Part shown: in pieces, positions 18,199 through 27,497 of the stretch | How the letters are laid out: each line of letters starts with the position of its first letter | Position numbering within the stretch: position 1 is the stretch's first letter | DNA from: Faecalicoccus acidiformans | GTDB taxonomy: Bacteria > Bacillota_I > Bacilli_A > Erysipelotrichales > Erysipelotrichaceae | Direction of reading: 5' to 3' | Assembly: GCF_014202635.1 (NCBI RefSeq) | Contig: NZ_JACHHD010000009.1 | Coordinates: 23,229 to 87,228, forward strand | Length of the DNA: 64,000 nt | Notes under the pieces: model-generated | Told to the model about the DNA's origin: nothing | Seen by the model: the letters and a program-made list of their open reading frames with translations, nothing else | The model's database searches: none | Translations under genes and position numbers: made by a program

Positions 18199-19056
18199 TT
18201 ATTCCGTTCTAATTTCTTTTAAATATCTTGCCAGTGCATCTTGCCAAGCCGGCAATCTGTTAAAACCATTTTTATCTAATTCCGTTTGATTCATCCGAGA
18301 GTTTTTTGGCCGAGTCGCTTTTGCCGGAAAAGCACTACTGTCCACCGGCGTCACTTTAACATCATCCATTTTTGCTTGTTTAAAGATCTCGCAGGCAAAG
18401 TCATACCAGCTGATAAAATCTCCAGAATTCGTCGCATGATAAATTCCGTATTTATCCGTTTGAATCATATCGACAACCAATTTTGCCAGATCAAACGTAT
18501 AAGTCGGATTGCCAATTTGATCATTTACTACGCTAACCGCTCCTTTTTCTTTGCCTAAGCGAAGCATTGTCTTAATAAAATTATTTCCATTCTTGCCAAA
18601 TACCCACGCAATACGAATGATAAAATGTTTAGGATAAGCTTCTACTGCCAATTCTCCTTCATACTTTGTTTGTCCATAAACATTCAAAGGATGTCTCTCA
18701 TCATATTCATTCCAAGGAGTTGTGCCTTGTCCGTTGAATACATAATCTGTCGAAAAGTACATCACCGGAATATCTAACTCTTTACAAACATTCACAATAT
18801 TTTGTGTACCTGTCGCATTCACGGCCCGTACCGTATCTAATAGTTCTGGTTCTTCTGCTTTGTCAACCGCTGTCCAAGCTGCACAATGCACTACTGCATC
18901 ATAGTTTCCAGCCTTAATTACGTCATTTACTTGCTGAGCATTAGTAATATCCATTTCATCAATATCAACACCAACAGCTTCTATGCCGCGTGAATGAGCT
19001 TCATTCACAACATCAAATCCTAACTGCCCTTTATACCCTGTTACTAATAATTTCAT
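18199..19056 (-). CDS. rfbD: dTDP-4-dehydrorhamnose reductase
   Basis: Last step of dTDP-L-rhamnose synthesis: NAD(P)H reduction of dTDP-4-keto-L-rhamnose. I place the start at 19056 because AGGAGG lies just before that ATG; a longer reading frame has no ribosome site. The protein then is 285 residues, the family length, beginning MKLLVTGYKGQLG. The catalytic YGQTKYEGE (Y-x3-K) is near residue 130, and FSTDYVFNG (about 103) is characteristic of RfbD. Fourth gene of rfbACBD. Confidence 0.95.
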   Translation of the reverse strand: MKLLVTGYKGQLGFDVVNEAHSRGIEAVGVDIDEMDITNAQQVNDVIKAGNYDAVVHCAAWTAVDKAEEPELLDTVRAVNATGTQNIVNVCKELDIPVMYFSTDYVFNGQGTTPWNEYDERHPLNVYGQTKYEGELAVEAYPKHFIIRIAWVFGKNGNNFIKTMLRLGKEKGAVSVVNDQIGNPTYTFDLAKLVVDMIQTDKYGIYHATNSGDFISWYDFACEIFKQAKMDDVKVTPVDSSAFPAKATRPKNSRMNQTELDKNGFNRLPAWQDALARYLKEIRTE

Positions 19057-19095
19057 GATTCCTCCTATGCAAGAAAAGAGATTGTTATACAATCT

Positions 19096-20130
19096 CTATT
19101 TCTCTGCTCTTCCTTTTTCTACATACATCTTTTCAAAATAGTTCTGGTATTCACCGCTGATGATGTTCTCCCACCATTCTTTATTGTCTAAATACCATTG
19201 AATTGTCATTGGAATACCTGTGTCAAAGGTATATTTTGGTTCCCATCCTAATTCAGTTTCTAATTTGGTAGGATCAATCGCATAACGACGGTCGTGTCCT
19301 TTTCTATCTTCTACAAAAGTGATCAAACTCTCTGGTTTATCTAAAGCTTTCAAAACAGTTTTGACAACTTGAAGATTTGTTCTTTCGTTATGACCACCAA
19401 CATTATAGACTTCTCCTTCGCGTCCTTTACGAACAATTAAATCTATTGCAGTACAATGATCATATACATGCAGCCAATCTCGAACATTCTCTCCCGTTCC
19501 ATATACAGGAATCGTTTCATCATTTAAAGCGCGTGAAATAATTAATGGGATTAATTTTTCGGGAAAATGATATGGGCCATAGTTATTTGAGCAACGAGAG
19601 ATCGTCACTGGAAGTCCATACGTCCTATGATATGCTAACACAAATAAATCCGCACTGGCTTTTGCACTTGAATATGGACTTGAAGTATGAAGCGGTGTTT
19701 CTTCTGTAAAGAATAGATCTGGTCTGTCTAATGGAAGATCTCCATATACTTCATCTGTAGATACTTGATGATAACGTTTAATCCCATATTTAACGCAAGC
19801 ATCTAACAAAGTGGTTGTTCCCATGACATTGGTTTTTACAAAAATTTCCGGATCTTCAATACTGCGGTCTACATGGCTTTCGGCCGCAAAGTTTACCACA
19901 ACATCAAAATGTTCTTTTTCAAATAAATCAAAGATAAAATCTCTATCTGCAATATCTCCTTTAATAAACTTATAATTTGGTTTATCTTCTACCGGTTTGC
20001 AAGTCTCTAAATTGCCTGCATATGTCAATTTATCTAAATTAACGATCATATCTTCTGGATACTTATTCACCATGTAATGAACAAAGTTTCCTCCAATAAA
20101 CCCAGCTCCGCCAGTAACTAAAAACTTCAT
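19096..20130 (-). CDS. rfbB: dTDP-glucose 4,6-dehydratase
   Basis: Converts dTDP-glucose to dTDP-4-keto-6-deoxyglucose. The ATG at 20130 is chosen because AGGAGG is 8 bases before it; this gives 344 residues starting MKFLVTGGAGFIGGNF. The motifs are GGAGFIG (NAD), STDEVYGDL (about 125) and YSSAKASAD (catalytic Y-x3-K, about 155). Third gene of the rhamnose operon, directly after rfbC. Confidence 0.95.
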   Translation of the reverse strand: MKFLVTGGAGFIGGNFVHYMVNKYPEDMIVNLDKLTYAGNLETCKPVEDKPNYKFIKGDIADRDFIFDLFEKEHFDVVVNFAAESHVDRSIEDPEIFVKTNVMGTTTLLDACVKYGIKRYHQVSTDEVYGDLPLDRPDLFFTEETPLHTSSPYSSAKASADLFVLAYHRTYGLPVTISRCSNNYGPYHFPEKLIPLIISRALNDETIPVYGTGENVRDWLHVYDHCTAIDLIVRKGREGEVYNVGGHNERTNLQVVKTVLKALDKPESLITFVEDRKGHDRRYAIDPTKLETELGWEPKYTFDTGIPMTIQWYLDNKEWWENIISGEYQNYFEKMYVEKGRAEK

Positions 20131-20131
20131 C

Positions 20132-20707
20132 TTATTTTTCCTCCTGATATACAAACTGATTATTTGATTCTTCTAAAGTTGGTCCAATTTGATCTTTTTC
20201 ACTAAGAACAGGTTCAATGCCATCTAATAATGTCCCCCAATCCACATTGACTGTCGGATCATCATAACGCATTCCACCTTCTGATTCTTTGTTATATACA
20301 TTATCCACTTTATAACGGAATTCTACATCTGGAGTTAAAGTTAAGAATCCATGTGCAAATCCTTGTGGAATAAAGAATTGTCTGTGGTTTTCTGCGCTTA
20401 GTTCCACACTTACCCATTGACCATAGGTAGGACTTCCTTTACGAATGTCTACCGCTACATCGATCACCTTTCCTTTAGTACAAGATACTAGTTTAGACTG
20501 TGCATAGGGAGGATTTTGCCAATGCAATCCTCGCAATGTTCCTTGCTGAGCACTAAATGACATATTATCTTGCACAAAATCAACAGTAATTCCTAGTTTT
20601 TCATACTTAGGTTTTGAATACGTTTCGGTAAAATAACCTCGATGATCTCCAAAAACATCTGTATCAATAATCAAGACACCAGGAATTTTAGTTTCTGTTA
20701 CTTTCAT
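20132..20707 (-). CDS. rfbC: dTDP-4-dehydrorhamnose 3,5-epimerase
   Basis: Inverts carbons 3 and 5 of the keto sugar. The 191-residue cupin protein shows [12 protein letters not shown] (19-30), [17 protein letters not shown] (about 48-64; the catalytic histidine is in RGLHWQ), and [13 protein letters not shown] (about 113-125). It overlaps rfbA by 4 bases (ATGA), indicating coupled translation. Confidence 0.95.
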   Translation of the reverse strand: MKVTETKIPGVLIIDTDVFGDHRGYFTETYSKPKYEKLGITVDFVQDNMSFSAQQGTLRGLHWQNPPYAQSKLVSCTKGKVIDVAVDIRKGSPTYGQWVSVELSAENHRQFFIPQGFAHGFLTLTPDVEFRYKVDNVYNKESEGGMRYDDPTVNVDWGTLLDGIEPVLSEKDQIGPTLEESNNQFVYQEEK

Positions 20708-21603
20708 CCTTTGAACTCCTCCTCACCTTTGATATATTTCCGATCCATAATTTTTTTCAAATAAGCACCATATTGATTCTTCTTATAGATTTCGTAAATC
20801 TCTTCCAATTGCTTCAAAGAGATCCATCCATTAGTGAATGCAATTTCTTCCAAACAAGCAATCTTTCGATGCTGATGTTCTTCTATCGTCTTTACAAAAT
20901 TTGTTGCATCTACTAAAGATTCATGTGTACCTGTATCGAGCCAAGTAAAACCATCTCCTAATAAAGTTACATTCAATTCATTATTCTCTAAATAAATACG
21001 ATTCAAATCCGTAATTTCTAATTCTCCTCGAGCACTTGGTTTTAAATTTTTAGCATATTCAACCACTTTATTATCATAGAAATACAACCCCGTAACTGCG
21101 TAGTTTGACTTTGGATGTTCCGGTTTTTCTTCTAAAGAAATAGCTTTTCCTTCTTCATCAAACTCAACAACACCAAAACGCTCTGGATCTTCTACATAGT
21201 ATCCGAATACTGTAGCTCCCACTTCTTTTTTGGCAGCGGCTTTTAATCGTTTGGTCAAACCATGACCATGGAAAATATTATCGCCTAAGATCATGGCACA
21301 AGAATCAGAACCAATAAACTCTTCTCCTAAAATAAAAGCTTGTGCTAACCCATCTGGGCTTGGCTGTACTTTATAAGACAGTTCAATTCCAAACTGATGT
21401 CCATCTCCTAATAATTCTTGAAAACGAGGAGTATCATCTGGTGTAGAAATAATCAATATTTCTCGAATTCCAGCCTGCATTAAAATCGACATAGGATAAT
21501 AAATCATAGGCTTATCATAAATCGGCAATAATTGTTTACTTGTTACTTTTGTTAATGGATATAATCTGGTTCCGCTACCCCCAGCTAAAATAATTCCTTT
21601 CAT
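20704..21603 (-). CDS. rfbA: Glucose-1-phosphate thymidylyltransferase
   Basis: Makes dTDP-glucose from dTTP and glucose 1-phosphate, the first step to dTDP-rhamnose. [18 protein letters not shown] is the nucleotide-binding signature, [16 protein letters not shown] follows, and [10 protein letters not shown] (about 105-114) holds the metal-binding aspartate. The length, 299 residues, is normal. AGGAGG stands before the ATG. It heads the rfbACBD-DUF2142-ugd-GT2-wzx-GT4-amidase unit, and its promoter region contains a palindrome. Confidence 0.95.
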   Translation of the reverse strand: MKGIILAGGSGTRLYPLTKVTSKQLLPIYDKPMIYYPMSILMQAGIREILIISTPDDTPRFQELLGDGHQFGIELSYKVQPSPDGLAQAFILGEEFIGSDSCAMILGDNIFHGHGLTKRLKAAAKKEVGATVFGYYVEDPERFGVVEFDEEGKAISLEEKPEHPKSNYAVTGLYFYDNKVVEYAKNLKPSARGELEITDLNRIYLENNELNVTLLGDGFTWLDTGTHESLVDATNFVKTIEEHQHRKIACLEEIAFTNGWISLKQLEEIYEIYKKNQYGAYLKKIMDRKYIKGEEEFKG

Positions 21604-21643
21604 TTTTTTATCCTCCTAAGTTTTATTCTATCATAAATAATAA

Positions 21644-21664
21644 ACCCTTACGTAACGTAAGGGT
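21644..21664 (-). promoter_or_regulatory. Palindrome between acyltransferase and rfbA (terminator or operator)
   Basis: ACCCTTACG and CGTAAGGGT pair perfectly around TAA. It lies just past the acyltransferase stop codon, so it may be a weak terminator, although the - strand downstream is TTATTATTTA rather than a clean T run. A TTGACC lies at its upstream edge and TATTAT downstream, so it could instead be an operator inside the rfbA promoter. Confidence 0.5.
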
Positions 21665-21671
21665 CAATCGA

Positions 21672-22700
21672 TTATATAAATTTATTGATTATTGGAACTT
21701 TTTTTAGAATAACTACCGTAAGTAACGACAGAATAAAAACTACTATTACAAGAAGAGATATAGTTACAACAGGTAGGTTTAAAAAAGGATTAATACTAAG
21801 ATACTTTAGAATCGATCTTATAAAAAGCATATGGATCAAATAGACTCCAAAAGTTAAAACATCGAGTTTTTTTATCCATTCCCGATTTTTCCACTTGATG
21901 CTATCAACCAAAGAGAAGATCCCAATAGACTGTACTATGACAAAAACCGAAGAATAATTTGATAATACATTTCCTAAATTATAATGCGAATTCTCTTGAT
22001 TGAAAATTGTTAAAAAAATAATACACAAAGTAGATAAAACTATCATAAAAAAAGATTGATATCGTTTTAGAGATATTATTCCGTGATGAAGTGCATATCC
22101 AAAAAATAAATAGAACGGATAAACAGAACTAACCATAATATAAAAAGCAATATGGATTCCGATCGTTTCTAACATAGGAATTACAGATAAAAACACAAAA
22201 TATATTAGTAATAAATACTTAATCAGTTTATCCGAAGCACCTTTCGTAACAACTTTGTAAATAGGCAGCAGCAAATATATACCAATCAACAAATATAGAT
22301 ACCATAAATGAGACCAACTACTGCCTTGAAAAAAATCAAGAAATACTTGAATGACAGTATACAAATCAAACGATTCTTTGTGGACTATGACATCATAAAC
22401 CACAAAAATAATGCAACAAAACAATAAAGCTTCTAGAATTCTTAAAACGTATCTTTTTAATATTTTATCTAGTGACAGTTGTTTATTCTTATCCAGTAAT
22501 AGAGCTCCCGTAATCATAACAAAACATGGTACACACCAAAGCAGTAAATTTAAAATAATTTGAGATATCAACAATTCATTTTGGCTAATAACAGATCCAT
22601 ATAATCCAATGGCTCCACTCATAAAATGTAAAAGAACTATTCCCAAACATGAGATAGTTCTTAAATAATAAAAGCTATAAATCGGTTCTTGTTTTACCAT
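21672..22700 (-). CDS. Membrane acyltransferase, family 3
   Basis: 342 residues with about ten hydrophobic segments. The first helix contains YLRTISCLGIVLLHFMSG, with the histidine and arginine positions typical of acyltransferase family 3, which transfers acetyl or other acyl groups to sugars of surface polymers. It probably O-acetylates the polysaccharide made here. Its start overlaps the lipoprotein gene by 7 bases. Whether it modifies glycan or another envelope component cannot be seen. Confidence 0.8.
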   Translation of the reverse strand: MVKQEPIYSFYYLRTISCLGIVLLHFMSGAIGLYGSVISQNELLISQIILNLLLWCVPCFVMITGALLLDKNKQLSLDKILKRYVLRILEALLFCCIIFVVYDVIVHKESFDLYTVIQVFLDFFQGSSWSHLWYLYLLIGIYLLLPIYKVVTKGASDKLIKYLLLIYFVFLSVIPMLETIGIHIAFYIMVSSVYPFYLFFGYALHHGIISLKRYQSFFMIVLSTLCIIFLTIFNQENSHYNLGNVLSNYSSVFVIVQSIGIFSLVDSIKWKNREWIKKLDVLTFGVYLIHMLFIRSILKYLSINPFLNLPVVTISLLVIVVFILSLLTVVILKKVPIINKFI

Positions 22701-23461
22701 GTTTCAACGCTGTCTCCTAAGCACCCTTCATTAGCCGAAGAACCTGTATCTGCTGGAGGTGTTTCTTGGACAGGTTGTTGTACTGGTTGTTCTTGCACCG
22801 GCTGTTGTACCGGTTGCTGTTCTTGAACTGGTTGTTGAGCAGGTTGTTGCACAGCCTGTTGCTCAGAAATATTTTGTTGGTTTTGCTCTGTCGTCACATT
22901 ATTTTCCTGTGATTCTGATTGTGTTGCCAACTCTTCTTTTATTCTTTGTTCTGCATCTTTTGTTGAAACTTTAGCTTCTTGGTCAAGAGATTCATACTCT
23001 ATGAAACAAATATCATCTTCAAACTTGATCGTTGCTTCCTTCACATCTTCGAAAGGAAAAGAGTGCAACTCATATGATGAATCTTCAAAATCAAGTTTAA
23101 TGGTATAATCTGGAGAAATTTGCATCTCAGATCCTTCTTGTTCCGTTTCATTATTTTCAATAGCCTCTGTTGCATCATAATACAATGTTCTTGTTTCTTC
23201 ATTAGCAAAAACTTCATCTTCTTTTAACATGTTTTCGCTATAATCCATTGTATCAGTTTTTATTGAAAAACCCACAATGTCATTACCTGTATCGTTGATT
23301 AGAGAGACTTTGTACACATTTTCTCCAGAAAGTTTCTCACCAATGATTTTTTCTTCGACTTCCTTTTCTTTGACTTCATCGGATTCTTGTCCTTGACAAC
23401 CAGTCAAAAACAAAGAAAAGCAGAACATTGATCCAAATAATAATTTAATCTTCTTTTTCAT
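22694..23461 (-). CDS. Unrecognised lipoprotein with proline-glutamine repeats
   Basis: 255 residues from the ATG at 23461, which GGAGG precedes; an upstream TTG would overlap that ribosome site. The signal peptide ends in a lipobox (LTGC, cysteine near 22). A charged region is followed by a folded-looking beta-rich domain (about 45-160) and a low-complexity tail with repeated QQPVQEQ-like units (about 195-240), ending in a short segment with a single cysteine. The tail resembles spacers that carry a domain through the wall. It lies 15 bases behind the ChW-transglutaminase gene and overlaps the acyltransferase gene, so it belongs to the same envelope unit. Function unknown. Confidence 0.7.
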   Translation of the reverse strand: MKKKIKLLFGSMFCFSLFLTGCQGQESDEVKEKEVEEKIIGEKLSGENVYKVSLINDTGNDIVGFSIKTDTMDYSENMLKEDEVFANEETRTLYYDATEAIENNETEQEGSEMQISPDYTIKLDFEDSSYELHSFPFEDVKEATIKFEDDICFIEYESLDQEAKVSTKDAEQRIKEELATQSESQENNVTTEQNQQNISEQQAVQQPAQQPVQEQQPVQQPVQEQPVQQPVQETPPADTGSSANEGCLGDSVETW

Positions 23462-23476
23462 ATAAAAACCCTCCAA

Positions 23477-26032
23477 CTAATTCATTCTAGAATAACTATG
23501 ATATTTTAATGTTCCTGAAGTACCGTATGTAAACATATAGCCATTACGGCCTAATTCCTTTTCAAAATCAGGATCGAACACATAGATTGTTCCATTCATA
23601 TTAATTTCAACCCATGAATGCGGGGTGTTATAACTGCCTTGATAACCTCCCACTTGATGAGCATCATAACCCAAATCTCTAGCAAGATAAGTAAATACAG
23701 CTGCCATTACATAACAATTGCCTCTATGCCTTGAGAAACCATATGAAGCATAGTTTGCACTGCCATAAGCATTATTATCAGCTGGTTCATATCTTGAATA
23801 CGTAATACTCTTCGCATAATTAAATGCTGCTCTTAAATCCCTACCTAACGAATTATTTATTTCATTAGCAGTTTGCTCAAGATCTGATGCATATTCCCGA
23901 TAATAGCCGGAATTCGATCCGACAACTGTACCCTTAGGAACAATTTTTATTTCTATAGCCTCCACTTGATTCCCTGACTTTGAGGAATTACCGGCGCTTT
24001 GTCCATTCATAGCCCAACCTAACCAACCAAGATGAGCTAAATGCGTACGATAGTAAATATCACAATACTTATTCATTTCCCCAGTCAATGAAACTTGAAT
24101 TGCTAGCATTGGATTAGTGGATGTAACTTCTTGCCCGCTTGAATAAATATCTGTCCAACCTGAATGAGAAAAATTTACTTTATAATTCACAGCGCCAGAA
24201 TATAAATTACCTGAGTTATTATCTATAGAAATTTTAATACCATTAATAGCTTTACTTTGTCCTGTAGTTCCAGCTGTTGCACCATTAGTCTTTTCGCTTT
24301 GCCAACCATAAGACGAAGAATTAACACTATATTTTAAACTTCCTATTCTATCTGTTCCAAGATAACCATTAGAAGTTTTTATGCTAGTATCTCCTTTTTT
24401 TCGAATCTGAATTTGAATGGCTTCTGTTCGTTTAGCCATTCCCTCAGTACCAGCCTTATCTCCATTTTTAACCCAGCCTAGCCAGCCATATGTTTGTACA
24501 TGTACTCTGTAATAGACATCATAGTAATTTGCCACATCTCCTGTTAACTTGATTTGAATAGCTTCTAATCTTTTTGCCTGTCCGCTGGTTCCACTCACTG
24601 TTCCATTTTGCTTCCAATCTTGCCAACCATACGTCTGAACATGCGTTCGATATTGGATACCTCCAGAATATCCTGTATCTCCTAAGTTAATCTTGATTCC
24701 TTCTAATCTTTTTGCTTGCCCTGAAGTACCGCTAGTTGCTCCATCAGAGACAGTGCTCTGCCATCCATAAGTTTGTACATGAGTTTGATAAGTCACTAGT
24801 TGAGTTTTATAAGTGGTAGACGTATCACCCGGTGCCACTCCGCCTTTCTTTACAAGAACAATCTGAATGGCTTCCATTCGATAAGCATAACTTGAAGTAC
24901 CAGAACTTTCTCCATTTTTTGCCCATCCAAGCCATCCGAATTTTTGAACATGAGTTCGGTAATATATATCGTAGTGATTAGCAAGTTCCCCAGTAAGTTT
25001 AATCTGAATAGCTTCTAATCTTTTTGCTTGGCCGGTTGTACCGCTCAACTCCCCGTTTTGCTTCCATCCTTGCCAACCATACGTCTGAACATGCGTTCGA
25101 TATTGGATACCTCCAGAATATCCTGTGTCTCCTAAATTAATCTTAATTCCTTCTAATCTTTTTGCTTGTCCTGAAGTACCGCTAGTTGCTCCATCAGAGA
25201 CAGTACTCTGCCATCCATAAGTTTGTACATGAGTTTGATACTTTACACTTGCTTCATCCGCCAGTAAATTTATCGAATCCTCTTTCTCGTTGTTTCCATT
25301 AGTATTCGAATTTTCAGCTTCATCCTTCTCTATTTCTTGACTATCTTCTTCTTGATTATCCACATTTGTTACACTACTATTTGAAGTTTCGTTTGACAAA
25401 TCTGATGATTCGTCTTCCTTGTTATTAACGCTACTATCTAGTTCTTCATTCTGACTATTCTCGTCTTCAATAATCTCAGAATCTTCACTTTCCGCTTTCC
25501 CATTGTTCTCCGGTCCTGTTTGTTCACTTGAATGATCTTCATTATTATTCTGTGGTAACTCCAATTCCTCAGTAGTTAAATCATTCATATACCAAATAAC
25601 AGATGAGGAAGCATTATTCTGATTTCTAAAAGATCCTTCAACAGTGAACTGTCCCTTATAATCAATATAATCTAAATCAGAATCTATAAAAGTAATAATA
25701 GCTTCTCCATTATCAATTTTCACCTTGCCTAGAACTTCATCTGTAGATTCGTTGGAATCCTTTTGATAAGCATAAATATATTCTTCAGTTGTATCTTTGA
25801 ACTCCATATATTCTACCGGTAAATTAATGGACGCTTGATCCCCTGATACAGGGTTCACATTCTTAAACTCAAAATTGATAATCAATTGGTTATCTTCTTG
25901 TGAATACAAAAAAGGATGGAAACTCGGATCATTACTCCAATCTTTCTTTCCATCAAGAGCATAAACAGGTTGAATGCTGACAAAAAGAGCCAGAAAAAAA
26001 GCTATGATTCTATTCATCATTGGTTTTATCAT
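23477..26032 (-). CDS. Secreted ChW-repeat protein with transglutaminase-like domain
   Basis: 851 residues. A signal peptide (1-25) is followed by a beta domain resembling a NEAT/cohesin-like fold (about 30-150, not assigned), an acidic serine- and asparagine-rich linker (about 155-258), nine ChW repeats in three triplets (about 263-715) and a C-terminal transglutaminase-like cysteine domain (about 735-851). The likely catalytic triad is the cysteine in RGNCYVMA (about 773), the histidine in PHSWVE (about 805) and the aspartate in VFDPDF (about 820). Such domains in secreted proteins act as peptidases or cross-linkers. The first two ChW triplets are close copies of those in the amidase 13 kb away. 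It starts a unit with the lipoprotein and acyltransferase genes. Confidence 0.85.
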   Translation of the reverse strand: MIKPMMNRIIAFFLALFVSIQPVYALDGKKDWSNDPSFHPFLYSQEDNQLIINFEFKNVNPVSGDQASINLPVEYMEFKDTTEEYIYAYQKDSNESTDEVLGKVKIDNGEAIITFIDSDLDYIDYKGQFTVEGSFRNQNNASSSVIWYMNDLTTEELELPQNNNEDHSSEQTGPENNGKAESEDSEIIEDENSQNEELDSSVNNKEDESSDLSNETSNSSVTNVDNQEEDSQEIEKDEAENSNTNGNNEKEDSINLLADEASVKYQTHVQTYGWQSTVSDGATSGTSGQAKRLEGIKINLGDTGYSGGIQYRTHVQTYGWQGWKQNGELSGTTGQAKRLEAIQIKLTGELANHYDIYYRTHVQKFGWLGWAKNGESSGTSSYAYRMEAIQIVLVKKGGVAPGDTSTTYKTQLVTYQTHVQTYGWQSTVSDGATSGTSGQAKRLEGIKINLGDTGYSGGIQYRTHVQTYGWQDWKQNGTVSGTSGQAKRLEAIQIKLTGDVANYYDVYYRVHVQTYGWLGWVKNGDKAGTEGMAKRTEAIQIQIRKKGDTSIKTSNGYLGTDRIGSLKYSVNSSSYGWQSEKTNGATAGTTGQSKAINGIKISIDNNSGNLYSGAVNYKVNFSHSGWTDIYSSGQEVTSTNPMLAIQVSLTGEMNKYCDIYYRTHLAHLGWLGWAMNGQSAGNSSKSGNQVEAIEIKIVPKGTVVGSNSGYYREYASDLEQTANEINNSLGRDLRAAFNYAKSITYSRYEPADNNAYGSANYASYGFSRHRGNCYVMAAVFTYLARDLGYDAHQVGGYQGSYNTPHSWVEINMNGTIYVFDPDFEKELGRNGYMFTYGTSGTLKYHSYSRMN
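24621..24793 (-). repeat. Near-identical ChW-coding direct repeat, copy 1
   Basis: Matches 25071-25243 with only about five differences. The offset is again 450 bp, or three ChW repeats. Confidence 0.85.
25071..25243 (-). repeat. Near-identical ChW-coding direct repeat, copy 2
   Basis: Second copy of the 24621-24793 repeat in the transglutaminase gene, older than the perfect pair in the amidase gene because it has diverged. Confidence 0.85.
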
Positions 26033-26143
26033 ATATTAATCTCTCCTCACCCATTAGATCGTCTTAGTTCTAGCTCTTAAATATTACAAATTGGTCGTAT
26101 TTTAATTAATGTGTGGCAAAGATTGTGTATAAAAAAATTAACT

Positions 26144-27295
26144 CTAAACTAAACAAATAAACAGTCCGGCTTGTTTTGTAATTCGAATCGAACCCTGTTC
26201 ATTTATTAATTTCTCGATATATTGCTTAAATTCATTTAATCTGGGACCAATCACTTCACTTTGATTTCCATGACAACTCATAATGTAGTCCACCAAAGGT
26301 TGTGCTTGATCAACTATCAACGCATCATCATATTCTTTCAATTGTACATTGGAAAAAAATTCTTTAAGAGTTTCCTCACCATTTTCAAGTCCGAATACAT
26401 CATAAAGCTTATTCTGTGATAACTCAATCTGCGGATCATAAGACTTTACAATTTCGGTTATTTCCTTCATATGACATTTTCCGTAAGTGCTGCAGTAAAA
26501 TACACCATTCTTTCGTAAAACTCTTACAATCTCAGATAACCCTTTTTGGATATCTTGAACATAAAACATCACATGATTAGCCACCACTGCATCAAAGTAT
26601 TCATTTTTAAAAGGTATTGACTGACAATCTACTTGGATGCAGTTAAAATCATTCCCTAACTTTTTGCGAACCTCCTGTACCATTCCATCCGATATATCAG
26701 ATAAAAATATTTCTCGATTTCTCAAATCGACTTTTTGATTTAACCAAAGCTTTCCATTACCGCACCCAATCTCTAAAAGACGCGTAACTTTTGAAAAATC
26801 AATTTGTTCATAAAGCCAATTGAACCAACCTTTTTTATTTGTCGAGAACCGATCATGTAATGATATCCTCACTTTTAAATTATTAGAATTCTTATATTGT
26901 TTAACAATATCTTCTTCAATATTAGACATTTGAAGCAAAGAAATAATTTGATCCCAGTTAATATTGTCATCTTCATTGTGGACTAAAGCCTCCATGGAGT
27001 CTCTAATCCCCTGTAAATGCGCAATCTGATTATTTAATAATTCAATCTGCATAGAAAATGATTCTTTAACATTCTCGTCTTTAAGAACCATAGGAAAAAT
27101 CTCTTCCAATGAAAAACCCATATGTTTTAATGACAATATCTTTTGTAATTTCAATAAATCGGACTGAGTATATTTTCTATATCCATTTCCCATAACAAAA
27201 GAGGGTTTTAACAGCCCTATTTTATCATAATATCGAATAGTGCGTTCTGTGACGTTTGCCAGTTTAGCGAATTGGCCTGTTGAATAAGAACTCAT
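26144..27295 (-). CDS. MerR-family regulator fused to SAM-dependent methyltransferase
   Basis: 383 residues. The N-terminal MerR helix-turn-helix (about 4-75) has YSTGQFAKLANVTERTIRYYDKIGLLKP, and a short coiled coil (about 82-112) should form the dimer. In place of the usual ligand domain there is a class I methyltransferase (about 150-300): motif I is LLEIGCGNGKLW (173-184), with an acidic end of strand 2 in FLSDIS and FDAVVANHVMFY as motif II/III. The protein may sense SAM or a small substrate, or modify a compound that controls it. It stands alone between the polysaccharide genes; its targets are unknown. No strong ribosome site is seen; the start overlaps by 4 bases a short upstream frame. 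Confidence 0.85.
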   Translation of the reverse strand: MSSYSTGQFAKLANVTERTIRYYDKIGLLKPSFVMGNGYRKYTQSDLLKLQKILSLKHMGFSLEEIFPMVLKDENVKESFSMQIELLNNQIAHLQGIRDSMEALVHNEDDNINWDQIISLLQMSNIEEDIVKQYKNSNNLKVRISLHDRFSTNKKGWFNWLYEQIDFSKVTRLLEIGCGNGKLWLNQKVDLRNREIFLSDISDGMVQEVRKKLGNDFNCIQVDCQSIPFKNEYFDAVVANHVMFYVQDIQKGLSEIVRVLRKNGVFYCSTYGKCHMKEITEIVKSYDPQIELSQNKLYDVFGLENGEETLKEFFSNVQLKEYDDALIVDQAQPLVDYIMSCHGNQSEVIGPRLNEFKQYIEKLINEQGSIRITKQAGLFICLV

Positions 27296-27396
27296 TTTTC
27301 TTTTTTTCGATCCTCGTATTCTTTTATAGTTAGCTTTTGAATTAACTCATTGATTTTTTCTTTAAGTTTAGAAATTTGAATTGCTTGAATAAACAA
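27292..27396 (-). pseudogene. Possible remnant: 34-codon coiled-coil-like frame
   Basis: On the - strand, a frame after tandem TAA codons encodes a lysine- and glutamate-rich, coiled-coil-like peptide (ISKLKEKINELIQKLT near its middle) and ends in a TGA overlapping the ATG of the MerR-methyltransferase gene. It looks like coding sequence but has no ribosome site and no proper start, so it may be the tail of a lost gene. The rest of the 27297-27497 gap shows nothing I can name. Confidence 0.25.
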
Positions 27397-27497
27397 GTTT
27401 TATTAGAAAATATAAAAACATCTCCTGATAAAATCTTCAAGCTAAAGCTTATTTTTCTTTGCTTAAAAACATCATATAATCATTCCTAATTTCATAA

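Noticed and set aside
19057..19092. Twelve-residue upstream extension of rfbD
   Set aside because: AGGAGG sits directly before the internal ATG, and the shorter protein matches the family start.
20131..20154. Eight-residue extension of rfbB into rfbC
   Set aside because: AGGAGG lies inside the extension and serves the ATG at 20130.
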